Below are positions 8,275-16,373 of a DNA stretch of 64,000 nt, in pieces; position 1 is the first letter of the stretch, and every line of letters begins with the position of its first letter. The position numbers were made by a program, and so were the translations under genes. A model generated the notes under the pieces. That model saw only the letters and a program-made list of their open reading frames with translations. It did no database searches and had not been told where the DNA came from. The stretch is taken from assembly GCF_002210435.1 (NCBI RefSeq), contig NZ_MZMV01000036.1, positions 1 to 64,000 on the forward strand. The letters are read 5' to 3'. The stretch is from Micromonospora wenchangensis. Its GTDB lineage: Bacteria; Actinomycetota; Actinomycetes; Mycobacteriales; Micromonosporaceae.

Positions 8275-8496
8275 TCAGGAGCGCAGCCCGCTGCGACGCA
8301 GCACGGCGTCGCCGACGACGATCGCCAGCAACAGCACGGCCAGGCCGACCAGCCAGATGTCCTCGACCTTGCCCTCGTGGTTGCCGCACAGCATCGCCAG
8401 CAGCGCCAACGCGGAGAGCACCGCGCCGATCCGCCCGGCCTTGCGGTGCCCGGGCCTGTGCTGATCTGGCGCGGTTACCGGCTCGCTTCCTGCCAC
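8275..8496 (-). CDS. DUF2631 small membrane protein
   Basis: A 73-residue protein: a polar N terminus with SEPVTAPDQHRPGHRKAGRI, one hydrophobic segment (GAVLSALALLAMLCG), a conserved-looking NHEGKVEDIWLVGL turn, a second hydrophobic segment, and LRRSGLRS at the end. I recognise this as the DUF2631 family, widespread in actinobacteria and of unknown function. The GTG start at 8496 follows GGGAAGGA at good spacing, which decides the start within a very long antisense frame. It is divergent from namH. Confidence 0.85.
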   Translation of the reverse strand: MAGSEPVTAPDQHRPGHRKAGRIGAVLSALALLAMLCGNHEGKVEDIWLVGLAVLLLAIVVGDAVLRRSGLRS

Positions 8497-8760
8497 TGTC
8501 GGTCCTTCCCTCGCGATCGGATCTCCGGTTAGTCTGGCACGCCCCGCCCCGGGCCCGGTGCGGGGTCCGCCCTGCTGGGGGCGCGGTGCGACGCAGGACC
8601 ACGCCACCGGGTGGGGTTGACCGGCCGGGGCGGCACCCGGGCCGAAGGTCCCCTTCCCGGTGGGGCGGGTCGGCTCTACCGGCGTCGCGGACCGTCGACC
8701 ACACTGCCTCCGGTAGCGTTCCTGACGTACACCTTGATTGTCTGTTTGAGGGGGACTGCG

Positions 8761-10341
8761 GTGCGAGTGACCGGTACGGGACACGCCAGCATGCGGATCG
8801 ACACGGCTGCGGGCAGCATCCTGTGCGACCCGTGGGTCAATCCGGCCTACTTCGCCTCGTGGTTCCCGTTCCCCGACAACTCCCTGCTCGACTGGGAGAC
8901 CCTGGGCCGGGTCGACTACCTGTACGTGTCGCACCTGCACCGGGACCACTTCGACGCCAAGCACCTGCGGGACTTCGTCTCGAAGGACGCCACCGTCCTG
9001 CTGCCCGAGTTCCCCACCTCGGAAATGGAGGACGAGCTGCGGGCGCTGGGCTTCACGAAGTTCCTGCGGGCCCCCAACGAGCAGGTGGTGGAGCTGGACG
9101 GCGGCCTGAAGATCATGATCCAGGCGTTGACCAGCCCGACCGACGGCCCGATCGGCGACTCGTCGCTCTGGGTGGAGTACGACGGGGTCCGGCTGCTCAA
9201 CCAGAACGACGCCCGCCCCACCGACCTGACCGTCTTCGCCGAGCTGGGCCACGTGCACGCGCACCTGCTCCAGTTCTCCGGCGCGATCTGGTACCCGATG
9301 GTCTACGAGCTGCCGCAGGCGGCCAAGACCGCGTTCGGCAAGCAGAAGCGGGAGCGGCAGTTCGACCGCACCTGGCGCTACATCGACGACCTGAAGGCCG
9401 ACCACGTCTTCCCGATCGCCGGCCCGCCGTGCTTCCTCGACGACGCGCTGTGGCAGTTCAACGACATCCACGGCGACGAGGGCAACATCTTCCCGGACCA
9501 GTCGGTGTTCCTGTCGGAGTACGCGAAGGTCGGCGGCACCAACGGCATCGTGCTGCTGCCGGGCAGCGTCGCCGAGGTGACCACCTCCGGCGCGACCACC
9601 ACCCACCCGCAGCCGGTCGAGGAGTTCTTCGCGAACAAGACCGCGCACCTGGAGGAGATGCGGGAGCGTAAGCGCGGCGTCATCGAGGCCGAGAAGGCGT
9701 CCTGGCGGCACCCCGAGATCGACGTGTTGGCCGGGATGAAGCGCCGGATCGAGCCGCTGCTCGACGAGTCGATCTACCTGGCCAAGGGCGTCGGCGGCCC
9801 GGTCCGCTTCGACCTGGTCGGCTACGACGGCGACAGCGTCGAGTCGATCGTGGTGGACTTCCCCGGCAAGGAGGTCCGGCCGTACGCGGACGAGAAGGTC
9901 CGGTACCGGTTCCGCACCGAGCGGGCGCTGATCGAGCACCTGCTCTACATCGACGAGGTCGACTGGGTCAACTCGCTCTTCCTGTCCTGCCGTTTCTCGG
10001 CGGCCCGGATCGGCCAGTACAACGAGTTCGTGTACGCCTTCTTCAAGTGCCTGTCCACCGAGCGCCTCCAGTACGCCGAGGGCTGGTACGACGAGCACGA
10101 GCGGGCCGTCGACGCCGAGGACGTCACCCTGGGCGACTGGGTGGTGCAGCGCCGTTGCCCGCACCTGAAGGCGGACCTGACCCGGTTCGGCATCGTCGAT
10201 GGCGACCAGCTCACCTGCCAGCTGCACGGCTGGAAGTTCGACCTGCCGTCCGGCCGCTGCCTCACCAGCGTCGGCCACAAGATCCGCGCCGCCCGGGTGG
10301 ACGCGGAGGCCCCGGCCCCGGCCGGTGAGCCGGTCAACTGA
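8761..10341 (+). CDS. namH: UDP-N-acetylmuramate hydroxylase, MBL-fold plus Rieske domain
   Basis: Predicted to hydroxylate UDP-N-acetylmuramic acid to the N-glycolyl form, a peptidoglycan precursor change known in mycobacteria and in Micromonosporaceae. The N-terminal half is a metallo-beta-lactamase fold with SHLHRDHFD (His58, His60, Asp62, His63). The C terminus is a Rieske domain with Cys466-Pro-His468 and Cys486-x2-His489, which would bind a 2Fe-2S cluster. This domain order and the 526-residue length match mycobacterial NamH. I chose the GTG at 8761 after GAGGGGGA; the frame extends about 50 codons upstream without family similarity. A hairpin overlaps the stop codon. Confidence 0.85.
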   Translation: MRVTGTGHASMRIDTAAGSILCDPWVNPAYFASWFPFPDNSLLDWETLGRVDYLYVSHLHRDHFDAKHLRDFVSKDATVLLPEFPTSEMEDELRALGFTKFLRAPNEQVVELDGGLKIMIQALTSPTDGPIGDSSLWVEYDGVRLLNQNDARPTDLTVFAELGHVHAHLLQFSGAIWYPMVYELPQAAKTAFGKQKRERQFDRTWRYIDDLKADHVFPIAGPPCFLDDALWQFNDIHGDEGNIFPDQSVFLSEYAKVGGTNGIVLLPGSVAEVTTSGATTTHPQPVEEFFANKTAHLEEMRERKRGVIEAEKASWRHPEIDVLAGMKRRIEPLLDESIYLAKGVGGPVRFDLVGYDGDSVESIVVDFPGKEVRPYADEKVRYRFRTERALIEHLLYIDEVDWVNSLFLSCRFSAARIGQYNEFVYAFFKCLSTERLQYAEGWYDEHERAVDAEDVTLGDWVVQRRCPHLKADLTRFGIVDGDQLTCQLHGWKFDLPSGRCLTSVGHKIRAARVDAEAPAPAGEPVN

Positions 10342-10353
10342 CCGGCTCACCGG
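10322..10353 (+). terminator. Hairpin overlapping the namH stop
   Basis: CCGGTGAGCCGGTCA at 10322-10336 is perfectly complementary to 10339-10353. The left arm encodes the last residues and the TGA is in the right arm, so terminator and gene end share sequence. Confidence 0.65.
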
Positions 10354-10467
10354 GCCGCGGCCCGTACCACCGACCGGTGGGGTAGCGGCTTTGCCCTTCC
10401 GAGGTGGGACGGCACCCGCCAGCCTTCCCCGACGTCGGATCGGCAGAGGCAGCGGTGGCTGGAGTGA

Positions 10468-11457
10468 TCACGTGCCCGGTGGACGTAACCGGCGGGGTAC
10501 GCAGAGATTCTGCCGGGCCTCCTCGGTCAGCTGGGCGAAATGTCCACCGCACCAACTGGCGACCGACTCCTTCGACCCTTCGGGTAGCACGGCGAAGGTG
10601 AGCCACAGCGGCTGGTTGCCGTGCCGCTGCTGCTGGCCGTAGTCGGTGCTCAACAGGAGGACCACGGGTACCTCGGTGCCGAACTCCACCCGTAGCCGCA
10701 GATGCTCGGCGAGGATGTCACTGGCGTAGAAGGTGTGCGAACCGTTTGCTGCCTGCTGGCGCGGATCGACGATGCCCTCGGACTTCGAGGCGAGTTGGGC
10801 GACGTACCGGCCGTCGAGGTTGACCGTGGGCAGGTCCTGGTCGTGCAGTCGATGCAACTCGGCCAGGGCCGCGGCCTCGGGATCTGGTGGGGTGGTGGCA
10901 CCGCCGTCGGGCGGTCCGGTCGGCTCGTCCGGGGTACCGGTCGAGTCGGCCGGAGTGAGGTATGGGTTCGGGGTGGACACCGATTCGCCGTAGCCGGAGG
11001 TGCCGGGGTCGTCGGAGTTCCACAGGTGCACGCCGTACGCCGTGCCGACGACGACCAGCAGGACGGCTAGGACCACGCCGGCCGGCTTCCGCAGCATGGG
11101 GGTGCTCGGCAGAGTCGTCCCGGATCGTTCCGGCCGGCGCGGGAACGCCTCCGGTGCGGTGACCTTGTCGGTCGGCACCACGGGAAGTCCACCGAATGGT
11201 GCCAGTGCTGGGTGCTGCCGCTCGTCGCCTTCCGTCAACGAGTCTGCCTGCTGGGTATCCGGGCGGGACGTGGGGGACTCGGCCAGTGGCGTACCGGGTA
11301 GCCGCCGGTTCGGGGCGTCCCGGGGCGGTCGGACCCCGATGGTCCGGGCGGCGGGGGCACCGTCGCCGGGGCCGGCCGGGATCTGGTCCGCGAGGTCGCC
11401 GACCAGATCCCGGAGGTCCCAGATCGCGCCTTTCCCCTGGTTCTCCTCTTTCGTCAT
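10468..11457 (-). CDS. Single-pass membrane protein, last gene of the minus-strand island operon
   Basis: A 329-residue protein not assigned to a family. The N-terminal 120 residues are polar and probably cytoplasmic. One membrane span lies at about 127-143 (VVLAVLLVVVGTAYGVHLW). After it comes a Pro/Thr/Gly-rich linker (about 150-190) and a C-terminal domain of about 130 residues with two Cys (SWCGGHFAQL and QNLCVPRR) that could form a disulfide outside the cell. It starts 9 bp after the AAA+ gene and is probably translated from the same message. The setting suggests a membrane anchor or effector partner of the island; the function is unknown. Confidence 0.8.
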   Translation of the reverse strand: MTKEENQGKGAIWDLRDLVGDLADQIPAGPGDGAPAARTIGVRPPRDAPNRRLPGTPLAESPTSRPDTQQADSLTEGDERQHPALAPFGGLPVVPTDKVTAPEAFPRRPERSGTTLPSTPMLRKPAGVVLAVLLVVVGTAYGVHLWNSDDPGTSGYGESVSTPNPYLTPADSTGTPDEPTGPPDGGATTPPDPEAAALAELHRLHDQDLPTVNLDGRYVAQLASKSEGIVDPRQQAANGSHTFYASDILAEHLRLRVEFGTEVPVVLLLSTDYGQQQRHGNQPLWLTFAVLPEGSKESVASWCGGHFAQLTEEARQNLCVPRRLRPPGT

Positions 11458-11466
11458 CTCAGCCTC

Positions 11467-13032
11467 TCAGGCGTCGCCGGGTACCAGAACCCGACGGCGG
11501 CTCCCACCGTCGGGCGTGGGGGTCGCCACCGCGGCACCCGCAGGCACAGCCCGTTCCCGACCCCAGTCACGGATTTCCGCGATCTGTTCGGGGTGGGTGC
11601 GGCTCAACGGGATGATGTTGACGAAGGTGTCGATCACGAAACTGGCAGTCAGGGCGCTTTGACCGTCGTGCAGCATGACCTCGATTCCCACCTCGTTCAT
11701 CGCCGACTCGATGTCCGAGCCGGCGAAGCCGTCGGAGAGGTCGACCAGCCGGGCGAGCAGACCACCGTCTGCCTCGGTGCCCAGATAGCGCCGGTGGTAG
11801 AGCCGTATGATCTCGGCGCGGTCGGTCGCGTCGGGCAGGTCGACGAAGAAGAGTTCGTCGAATCGGCCCTTGCGGAGCAGTTCCGGTGGCAACGATCGGA
11901 CGTCGTTGCAGGTCGCCACGACGAAGACCCGTGACTTGGACTCCTGCAACCAGTACAGGAACTGTCCGACCAGTCGACGGCTCACCCCGGTGGAGTCGTG
12001 CTGTCCGGCCAGCCCCTTCTCGATCTCGTCGATCCACAGGACGCACGGCGCCATGCGTTCGGCCATCTCCAACGCCTCCCGCAGCCGGGCCTCGGACTGT
12101 CCGACGTACATGCCGAGAATGGTGGCGAAGTCGAGCCGGTACAGGGGCATCTGCCACTGGGCCGCGACGGCCTTGGCAGAGAGCGACTTTCCGCATCCGG
12201 GCACACCGACCAGCAGCACCCCACGGGGCGGGCGCAGCCGGGTGCCGCTCAGGTCGGCGAGCATGACCTGGTGTCGACGTTGCAGCCAGGCGCGCAGGGT
12301 CGTCAGCCCGCCCAACTGGTTGTCGGCCGGGGCGACGTGCACCCGTTCCAGGCCAGCGAGATCACCGAAGTGCTTGTCCTTGAACTCGGCCAGCCGGGCC
12401 ACGTCGTCCCGGTGGAGACGTCCACTCGCGGCCATGGTGGCCAGGACGTTGATGGCAGTGCCTTCCGGTACCCCGACGAGGAACTCCGCGGCGCGCCGGG
12501 CATCGGCCTCGGTCCACTCGATGTCCACCGCACCCTGCTGCTCGGCCAGGAAGTCGGCGACGATGTCGTACATCTCGGCGGCGTCGGGCAGGTCGAGGGT
12601 GATGCTCATCCCCAGGCGTTGCAGACCACTCCAGAGCGGCGTGTCGGTGATCAGGACGATGCTGCCGGACCGGGCGTCGGCGAGCCGGGCGAGTTCGGCC
12701 AGATGACGGGCCGCAGGTGAGTCGGTGGTCAGGTCCTCCGGCTCGACGAACACGATCGTCGCCTGGGCCCGGCGGGACAGTTGCCCCGCCGCGAAGTCCA
12801 TCGCTGCCACCAACGACCGGTCATCCTGCACCTGCGTGTTGGTGCGTAGGTCCCGCAGGCCGGCGGCACGGGTGTGGAGCCAGAACGGCAGGCCCGCGCG
12901 ACGCGCGCTGCCGGCCACCTCACGTAGCAGCCGCACGGCGCGTAGCGGCTCGACGGTACGCACACCGACGAGCGGCACCCGAGCGGCGACAAAGCTGTCG
13001 AGGTCGCGGTGGGCCTCCAGGTATCGGGACAT
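11467..13032 (-). CDS. AAA+ ATPase, Ycf46-like
   Basis: A 521-residue protein with an N-terminal degenerate ATPase-like or regulatory domain (about 1-230) and one complete AAA+ module: Walker A GVPGCGKS at 276-283, Walker B VLWIDE at 331-336, sensor-1 Asn376 (ATCND) and Arg-finger candidates Arg387/Arg390 (LLRKGRFDE). The layout resembles Ycf46-type AAA proteins. It has a GAGGAG ribosome binding site and lies 9 bp after the preceding gene. In this island it probably powers remodelling or gating of the protease module next door; that is inference from context, since AAA+ or STAND NTPases often accompany caspase and CHAT systems. Confidence 0.85.
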   Translation of the reverse strand: MSRYLEAHRDLDSFVAARVPLVGVRTVEPLRAVRLLREVAGSARRAGLPFWLHTRAAGLRDLRTNTQVQDDRSLVAAMDFAAGQLSRRAQATIVFVEPEDLTTDSPAARHLAELARLADARSGSIVLITDTPLWSGLQRLGMSITLDLPDAAEMYDIVADFLAEQQGAVDIEWTEADARRAAEFLVGVPEGTAINVLATMAASGRLHRDDVARLAEFKDKHFGDLAGLERVHVAPADNQLGGLTTLRAWLQRRHQVMLADLSGTRLRPPRGVLLVGVPGCGKSLSAKAVAAQWQMPLYRLDFATILGMYVGQSEARLREALEMAERMAPCVLWIDEIEKGLAGQHDSTGVSRRLVGQFLYWLQESKSRVFVVATCNDVRSLPPELLRKGRFDELFFVDLPDATDRAEIIRLYHRRYLGTEADGGLLARLVDLSDGFAGSDIESAMNEVGIEVMLHDGQSALTASFVIDTFVNIIPLSRTHPEQIAEIRDWGRERAVPAGAAVATPTPDGGSRRRVLVPGDA

Positions 13033-13041
13033 CCGTGCTCC

Positions 13042-13602
13042 TCAGCCGGCGGTGGTGGACGGGCCGGTGATGATCCGGCGGGACGGTCGGACGGGTTCCG
13101 TCGCCCACTCGTCGAGGGGCCCCGGAAACTGGGCGACGGACGCCGTGAGCGAGTTCTCCCGCAACGTCCGCAACCTGTTCTCCACCAGCCGGCCGTCGCC
13201 ACCAGCACGGCGGAGCGTCTCGACACCCTCCTCGAGCGTCTGCTGCACGAGTACGACCTGTTCGTCGACCAGACCGCGCAGGTGCCGGGCCAGCGGCTCC
13301 GGCAGCCCAGGATGTCCCGCGACGGCCCGGATCGGCACCAAGCCGCGACGGCCCTGGGCAAGGGCACGTCCCCGGTCGAACTCGTCACCGGCGGCGGTCA
13401 ACGCCTTGAGCAGGCCGTCCACCCATGCCTGGAGACGCTCGGTCAGCGCGCTGTTGAGCAGCTGCACAAACCGGAACCAGCCGTCGGCGGGCAGTGACTC
13501 CGGGGCCAGCGGAGGCAATCCGTGCGGATCGGCCGGCTCCGCGTTGCGCCAGCGCCGCAGAAAGGTCAGCCAGGCGTGCAGGTCGTCGCCCCCGTTGCTC
13601 AT
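13042..13602 (-). CDS. Helical small protein of the island
   Basis: 186 residues, predicted mainly helical, with a motif-like start LHAWLTFLRRWRNAEP and long amphipathic stretches (about 50-150). The frame is open further upstream, but the ATG at 13602 overlaps the stop of the preceding gene by 4 nt (ATGA), which fixes the start. I do not recognise a catalytic motif. It may be the small partner called CATRA-associated small protein in public annotations; I make that link by position and size only. Confidence 0.7.
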   Translation of the reverse strand: MSNGGDDLHAWLTFLRRWRNAEPADPHGLPPLAPESLPADGWFRFVQLLNSALTERLQAWVDGLLKALTAAGDEFDRGRALAQGRRGLVPIRAVAGHPGLPEPLARHLRGLVDEQVVLVQQTLEEGVETLRRAGGDGRLVENRLRTLRENSLTASVAQFPGPLDEWATEPVRPSRRIITGPSTTAG

Positions 13603-13802
13603 ACGTCGTCCCGTGCGGGTCGACGGACCTTGGACTCCCCCGGTGGCAGCGGATCCCAGTCGGGTAGCTCCTCGACGATCTGCCGGCGGCGCTCGGTGCG
13701 GGTCAGCCATGCCGGGGGTGTGGTCCGGGCCCACGGCACGTTCGTCTGTGGGGTGGCCACCTGCGGTACGGCCATCTCGCCGGCATGGTCGGAACCGGTC
13801 AT
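13599..13802 (-). CDS. 67-residue hypothetical protein of the island
   Basis: A short polar protein with WARTTPPAWLTRTERRRQIVEELPDWDPLPPGESKVRRP; the middle part is probably helical and the rest disordered. Its ATG begins one base after the stop of the 590-residue gene and its TGA overlaps the next ATG by 4 nt, so it sits tightly in the operon. No family recognised. The tight spacing on both sides is the main support that it is real. Confidence 0.65.
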   Translation of the reverse strand: MTGSDHAGEMAVPQVATPQTNVPWARTTPPAWLTRTERRRQIVEELPDWDPLPPGESKVRRPARDDV

Positions 13803-13803
13803 G

Positions 13804-15576
13804 TCACTCTCCTTCCGTGATGCGGGCCACCACTCGACGATCGTGCGACGACTCGGGCCCGCCCGCCGTCGCCAGGTCAGCGATCAGGACGGTGACCTCA
13901 CCAGCCTTGCCGTCAGCGGCCTTGAACCGCTCGTACCAAGTTTCGAGTTCCATGCCGGTGGCCCGGAGGTCGCGCAGGGACTCGTCCCGGGCGTCGTCGA
14001 TCAGCGTCCTGACCCGTGCCTGCTCAGCGGCTGCCCGGTCGGCCCGGCCCTTCAGGACCACCGCCCAGGCGATGCCGGCCGCGGCGGTGACGAGCAGCCC
14101 CGCCCCCGGACCCCCCAGCCCCCAGGTGATCACCAGCAACAGGAGCAGGAACACCGATGGTCCGATCAGGTTCCTGCCCCAGGTGAAGGTGAGGCTGTCG
14201 ACGAAGGAACGGGAGGCCCGGTCCCAGTGGGTGGTCAGCAAGTGCTCCATCGCTCCCAGCGGCTCGTCGAAAGACCCCTGCCACCGGGGCGGTCGGAAGG
14301 CGGGGATCCCGCAGCTTGCTGCGGGATCGACAACCATCTGCACCGTCTGGGGCGCGGCGAGCCGGTAGTCGCGGGTGAACGACTCATGGGCCTGGGCCAA
14401 CCAGTCGTGGCAGTTCGCCAGGGCGAGCCGCTGGGTCTGCGGAGAGACGGCCAGGGTCTCGGGGGTGAGCGCGCAGTCGGTCTGCAGGCTGAGGTAGTCA
14501 CGGGTGTCGTCGAGGGCGTCGGCCTCGGTCCGGACCAACTGTTCGGCTGCCGCCAGGTCACCGTCGGAGCGGACGACTGCCTCGTACGCGAGGAGCTCCC
14601 GACGCAGAGGCAACTCCTCGCGGTCGCTCTCGCTGACGAGTTGTTCGAGCAGGTCGTCAACGGCGTCTTCGATGTCGCTGCTCACCGTGGCCTCGGCGGC
14701 CAGCAGGGGCGCGTATCGGTCGATGATCGACTGGTGGGCGTCCGCGTGGGACAGCATCAGGCGTAGCTGAGGCCACTGCGGCGTGGCCGTGGCCAGTCGG
14801 GGAAAATCTGTTTCGAGCCCGTCAGCGCGGATGTGGGTGTTCAGCTCCTCGCGCCAGCGTCGGACCTGCGCGGCCACCGCCTCGTCGTCGAGCAGGAGAC
14901 GACGCCACCGGTCGAGCCGTTCCTGAACGAGGGCCACTCCGGCGGGGCCGAAGGCACCCTGGGCAATCGCCTCCAGGATGACGGGGAACTCGCGACCGAG
15001 CGCTGCGGGGTCCTGGGCGTCGAGGTAATGCCGCAACCACCGTACGGCGGCCGACCGTCGGCCCTGCCGCCGGAGCACCAGGGTCATGAACAGCGATGTC
15101 CGTTCGGGCGAGTGGCTGTAGGCGTCCTCCAGCGCACGTACGCACCGCTCCTGGTCATCGCCGACCCAGGCGGCCAGTGCCACCAGGACGGGTGCCAGCC
15201 AGTAGCGGGAGTTCTGCACCATCAGCTCCTCGCTGACGGTCTGGACGGTCTCCTCCCGGACCAGCCCTCGGTCGAACGCACGGAGGATGCCGACGGCGGT
15301 CCGGCGTACCACCTTGTGATGGCCGAACCGTTGCTCGATGTCGGCCTTGACCTGGCCGACCTTTGCCTCGGCGCTGTGCAGGTGCTTGGTTCGCTCGGCC
15401 TGTTGCTCCAGGCGGAGCAGGCCGTTGCGCAGCGCGAGCAGTTGGTCCTGGGTGTCCCGCTGGCGCACGCCGATGTCGGCGACCTGCGTACCGACCTCAC
15501 CCACGGCGACCCGCAGGCCGTTGATGTCCCGTCGGTACTCGCGGAGGACGCTCTCTATCGCTCTCAGTTCTGACAT
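13804..15576 (-). CDS. Coiled-coil and helical-repeat membrane protein, first gene of the minus-strand operon
   Basis: 590 residues. An N-terminal coiled coil covers about residues 1-85 (RAIESVLREYRRDINGLR, then LLALRNGLLRLEQQAERTKHL). A long helical, TPR-like region follows to about 400. Two closely spaced hydrophobic segments (about 468-506, FLLLLLVITWGLGG and GLLVTAAAGIAWAVVL) are followed by a charged helical tail facing the cytoplasm. The ATG at 15576 has GGAGCCGGGGAG just upstream. It heads the five-gene operon and faces the protease operon across 797 bp. The architecture suits a membrane-tethered sensor or scaffold, which is inference; I do not recognise a named family. Confidence 0.8.
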   Translation of the reverse strand: MSELRAIESVLREYRRDINGLRVAVGEVGTQVADIGVRQRDTQDQLLALRNGLLRLEQQAERTKHLHSAEAKVGQVKADIEQRFGHHKVVRRTAVGILRAFDRGLVREETVQTVSEELMVQNSRYWLAPVLVALAAWVGDDQERCVRALEDAYSHSPERTSLFMTLVLRRQGRRSAAVRWLRHYLDAQDPAALGREFPVILEAIAQGAFGPAGVALVQERLDRWRRLLLDDEAVAAQVRRWREELNTHIRADGLETDFPRLATATPQWPQLRLMLSHADAHQSIIDRYAPLLAAEATVSSDIEDAVDDLLEQLVSESDREELPLRRELLAYEAVVRSDGDLAAAEQLVRTEADALDDTRDYLSLQTDCALTPETLAVSPQTQRLALANCHDWLAQAHESFTRDYRLAAPQTVQMVVDPAASCGIPAFRPPRWQGSFDEPLGAMEHLLTTHWDRASRSFVDSLTFTWGRNLIGPSVFLLLLLVITWGLGGPGAGLLVTAAAGIAWAVVLKGRADRAAAEQARVRTLIDDARDESLRDLRATGMELETWYERFKAADGKAGEVTVLIADLATAGGPESSHDRRVVARITEGE

Positions 15577-16373
15577 GGCTCCCCGGCTCCTACCCGTACC
15601 GAATTTGAGTCGACGACTCTCAGGCTCTGCTAATCGTTGACGGCGATGAGATCGAGTCGGTCCCGTCCGCGATACTCATATTCGCCTGTGACGACGCCGC
15701 CATATCGTTTTCCGGTGCGGCGTGATGAATGGGCGATGGTGTGGATGGTCGTCGGTTCGGGGCTGCCGTCGCGTCGACCGAAGGTCTCGAAGGGTTGACC
15801 GATCGGATAGCGGTTCCCGCCTCTTCTGATTGGAGGCTGTCCGGTGGTGGGGCGGATCCCGCTCGTCGGTCTTCCTGATGTGCCATCTGTGCGAGCGCGG
15901 CCGGGTCGGCGGGACGATCTGGCAGTACCCGGCCGGCCGGTGGGCGTTGAAACCGTCCACCCCCCACCACAGAGGCGGTTGCCTGACCGGTGTTCACCGG
16001 TCGGGATGCGACTGCTGACCTCGGCCGGACTCACACCCACTCCCTCGCGTCTCGTGTGGACACCGAGCCTGGCACGGTCGCGACCACGCGATCCCGGATT
16101 AGTACGGGATTCCCACCGCCGGATCGGCCGATGATGTGTTCCGGAGATATTTGAGGCCGGACGCGATTATCGGAAACTGTCAGTTGGTTGACAGTTCCAC
16201 GTGGGGGATCGGATGGTCGACGATGATCGGACATCGCGTCGGCGGTGATCCTCCCGGGGGCGACCGGGTAGTGCGGTGGGTAAGGCCGTCCCCGTGCGGT
16301 ACGAATTCCTTCAGGCGCCCTGAGACGAATCGCCGGTGGCCGGGCCGATCGGGTCCTTTCGAATGGAGACCAC
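15577..16373. promoter_or_regulatory. Divergent regulatory region of the island, no convincing gene
   Basis: 797 bp between the two operons, less GC-rich than its surroundings. Seen here: an odd-centred palindrome GAGTCG-A-CGACTC at 15607-15619 just upstream of the minus-strand operon; ATCCCG 16091-16096 with CGGGAT 16105-16110; and the strong inverted repeat at 16172-16198. A minus-strand frame ending at 15630 is open but has mixed third-position use and no good start. The region presumably carries both promoters. Confidence 0.6.
16172..16198 (+). promoter_or_regulatory. Inverted repeat overlapping a TTGACA -35 box
   Basis: AACTGTCA (16175-16182) and TGACAGTT (16189-16196) form a perfect 8-bp inverted repeat with a 6-nt spacer; GG and CC outside extend it to 10 bp if one A is bulged. 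The right arm contains TTGACA at 16188-16193, the consensus -35. The best -10 candidates (GGATGG or GATGGT near 16211-16217) are weak. A repressor bound here would block the promoter of the cyclase-like/caspase/CHAT operon, about 175 bp ahead of its first start codon. Confidence 0.5.

Noticed and set aside
15630..16040. Possible 136-residue minus-strand gene in the island's divergent region
   Set aside because: The last part (TGKRYGGVVTGEYEYRGRDR) looks protein-like, but third-position GC is mixed, no credible start or ribosome binding site is seen and I recognise no family. It remains a weak possibility.
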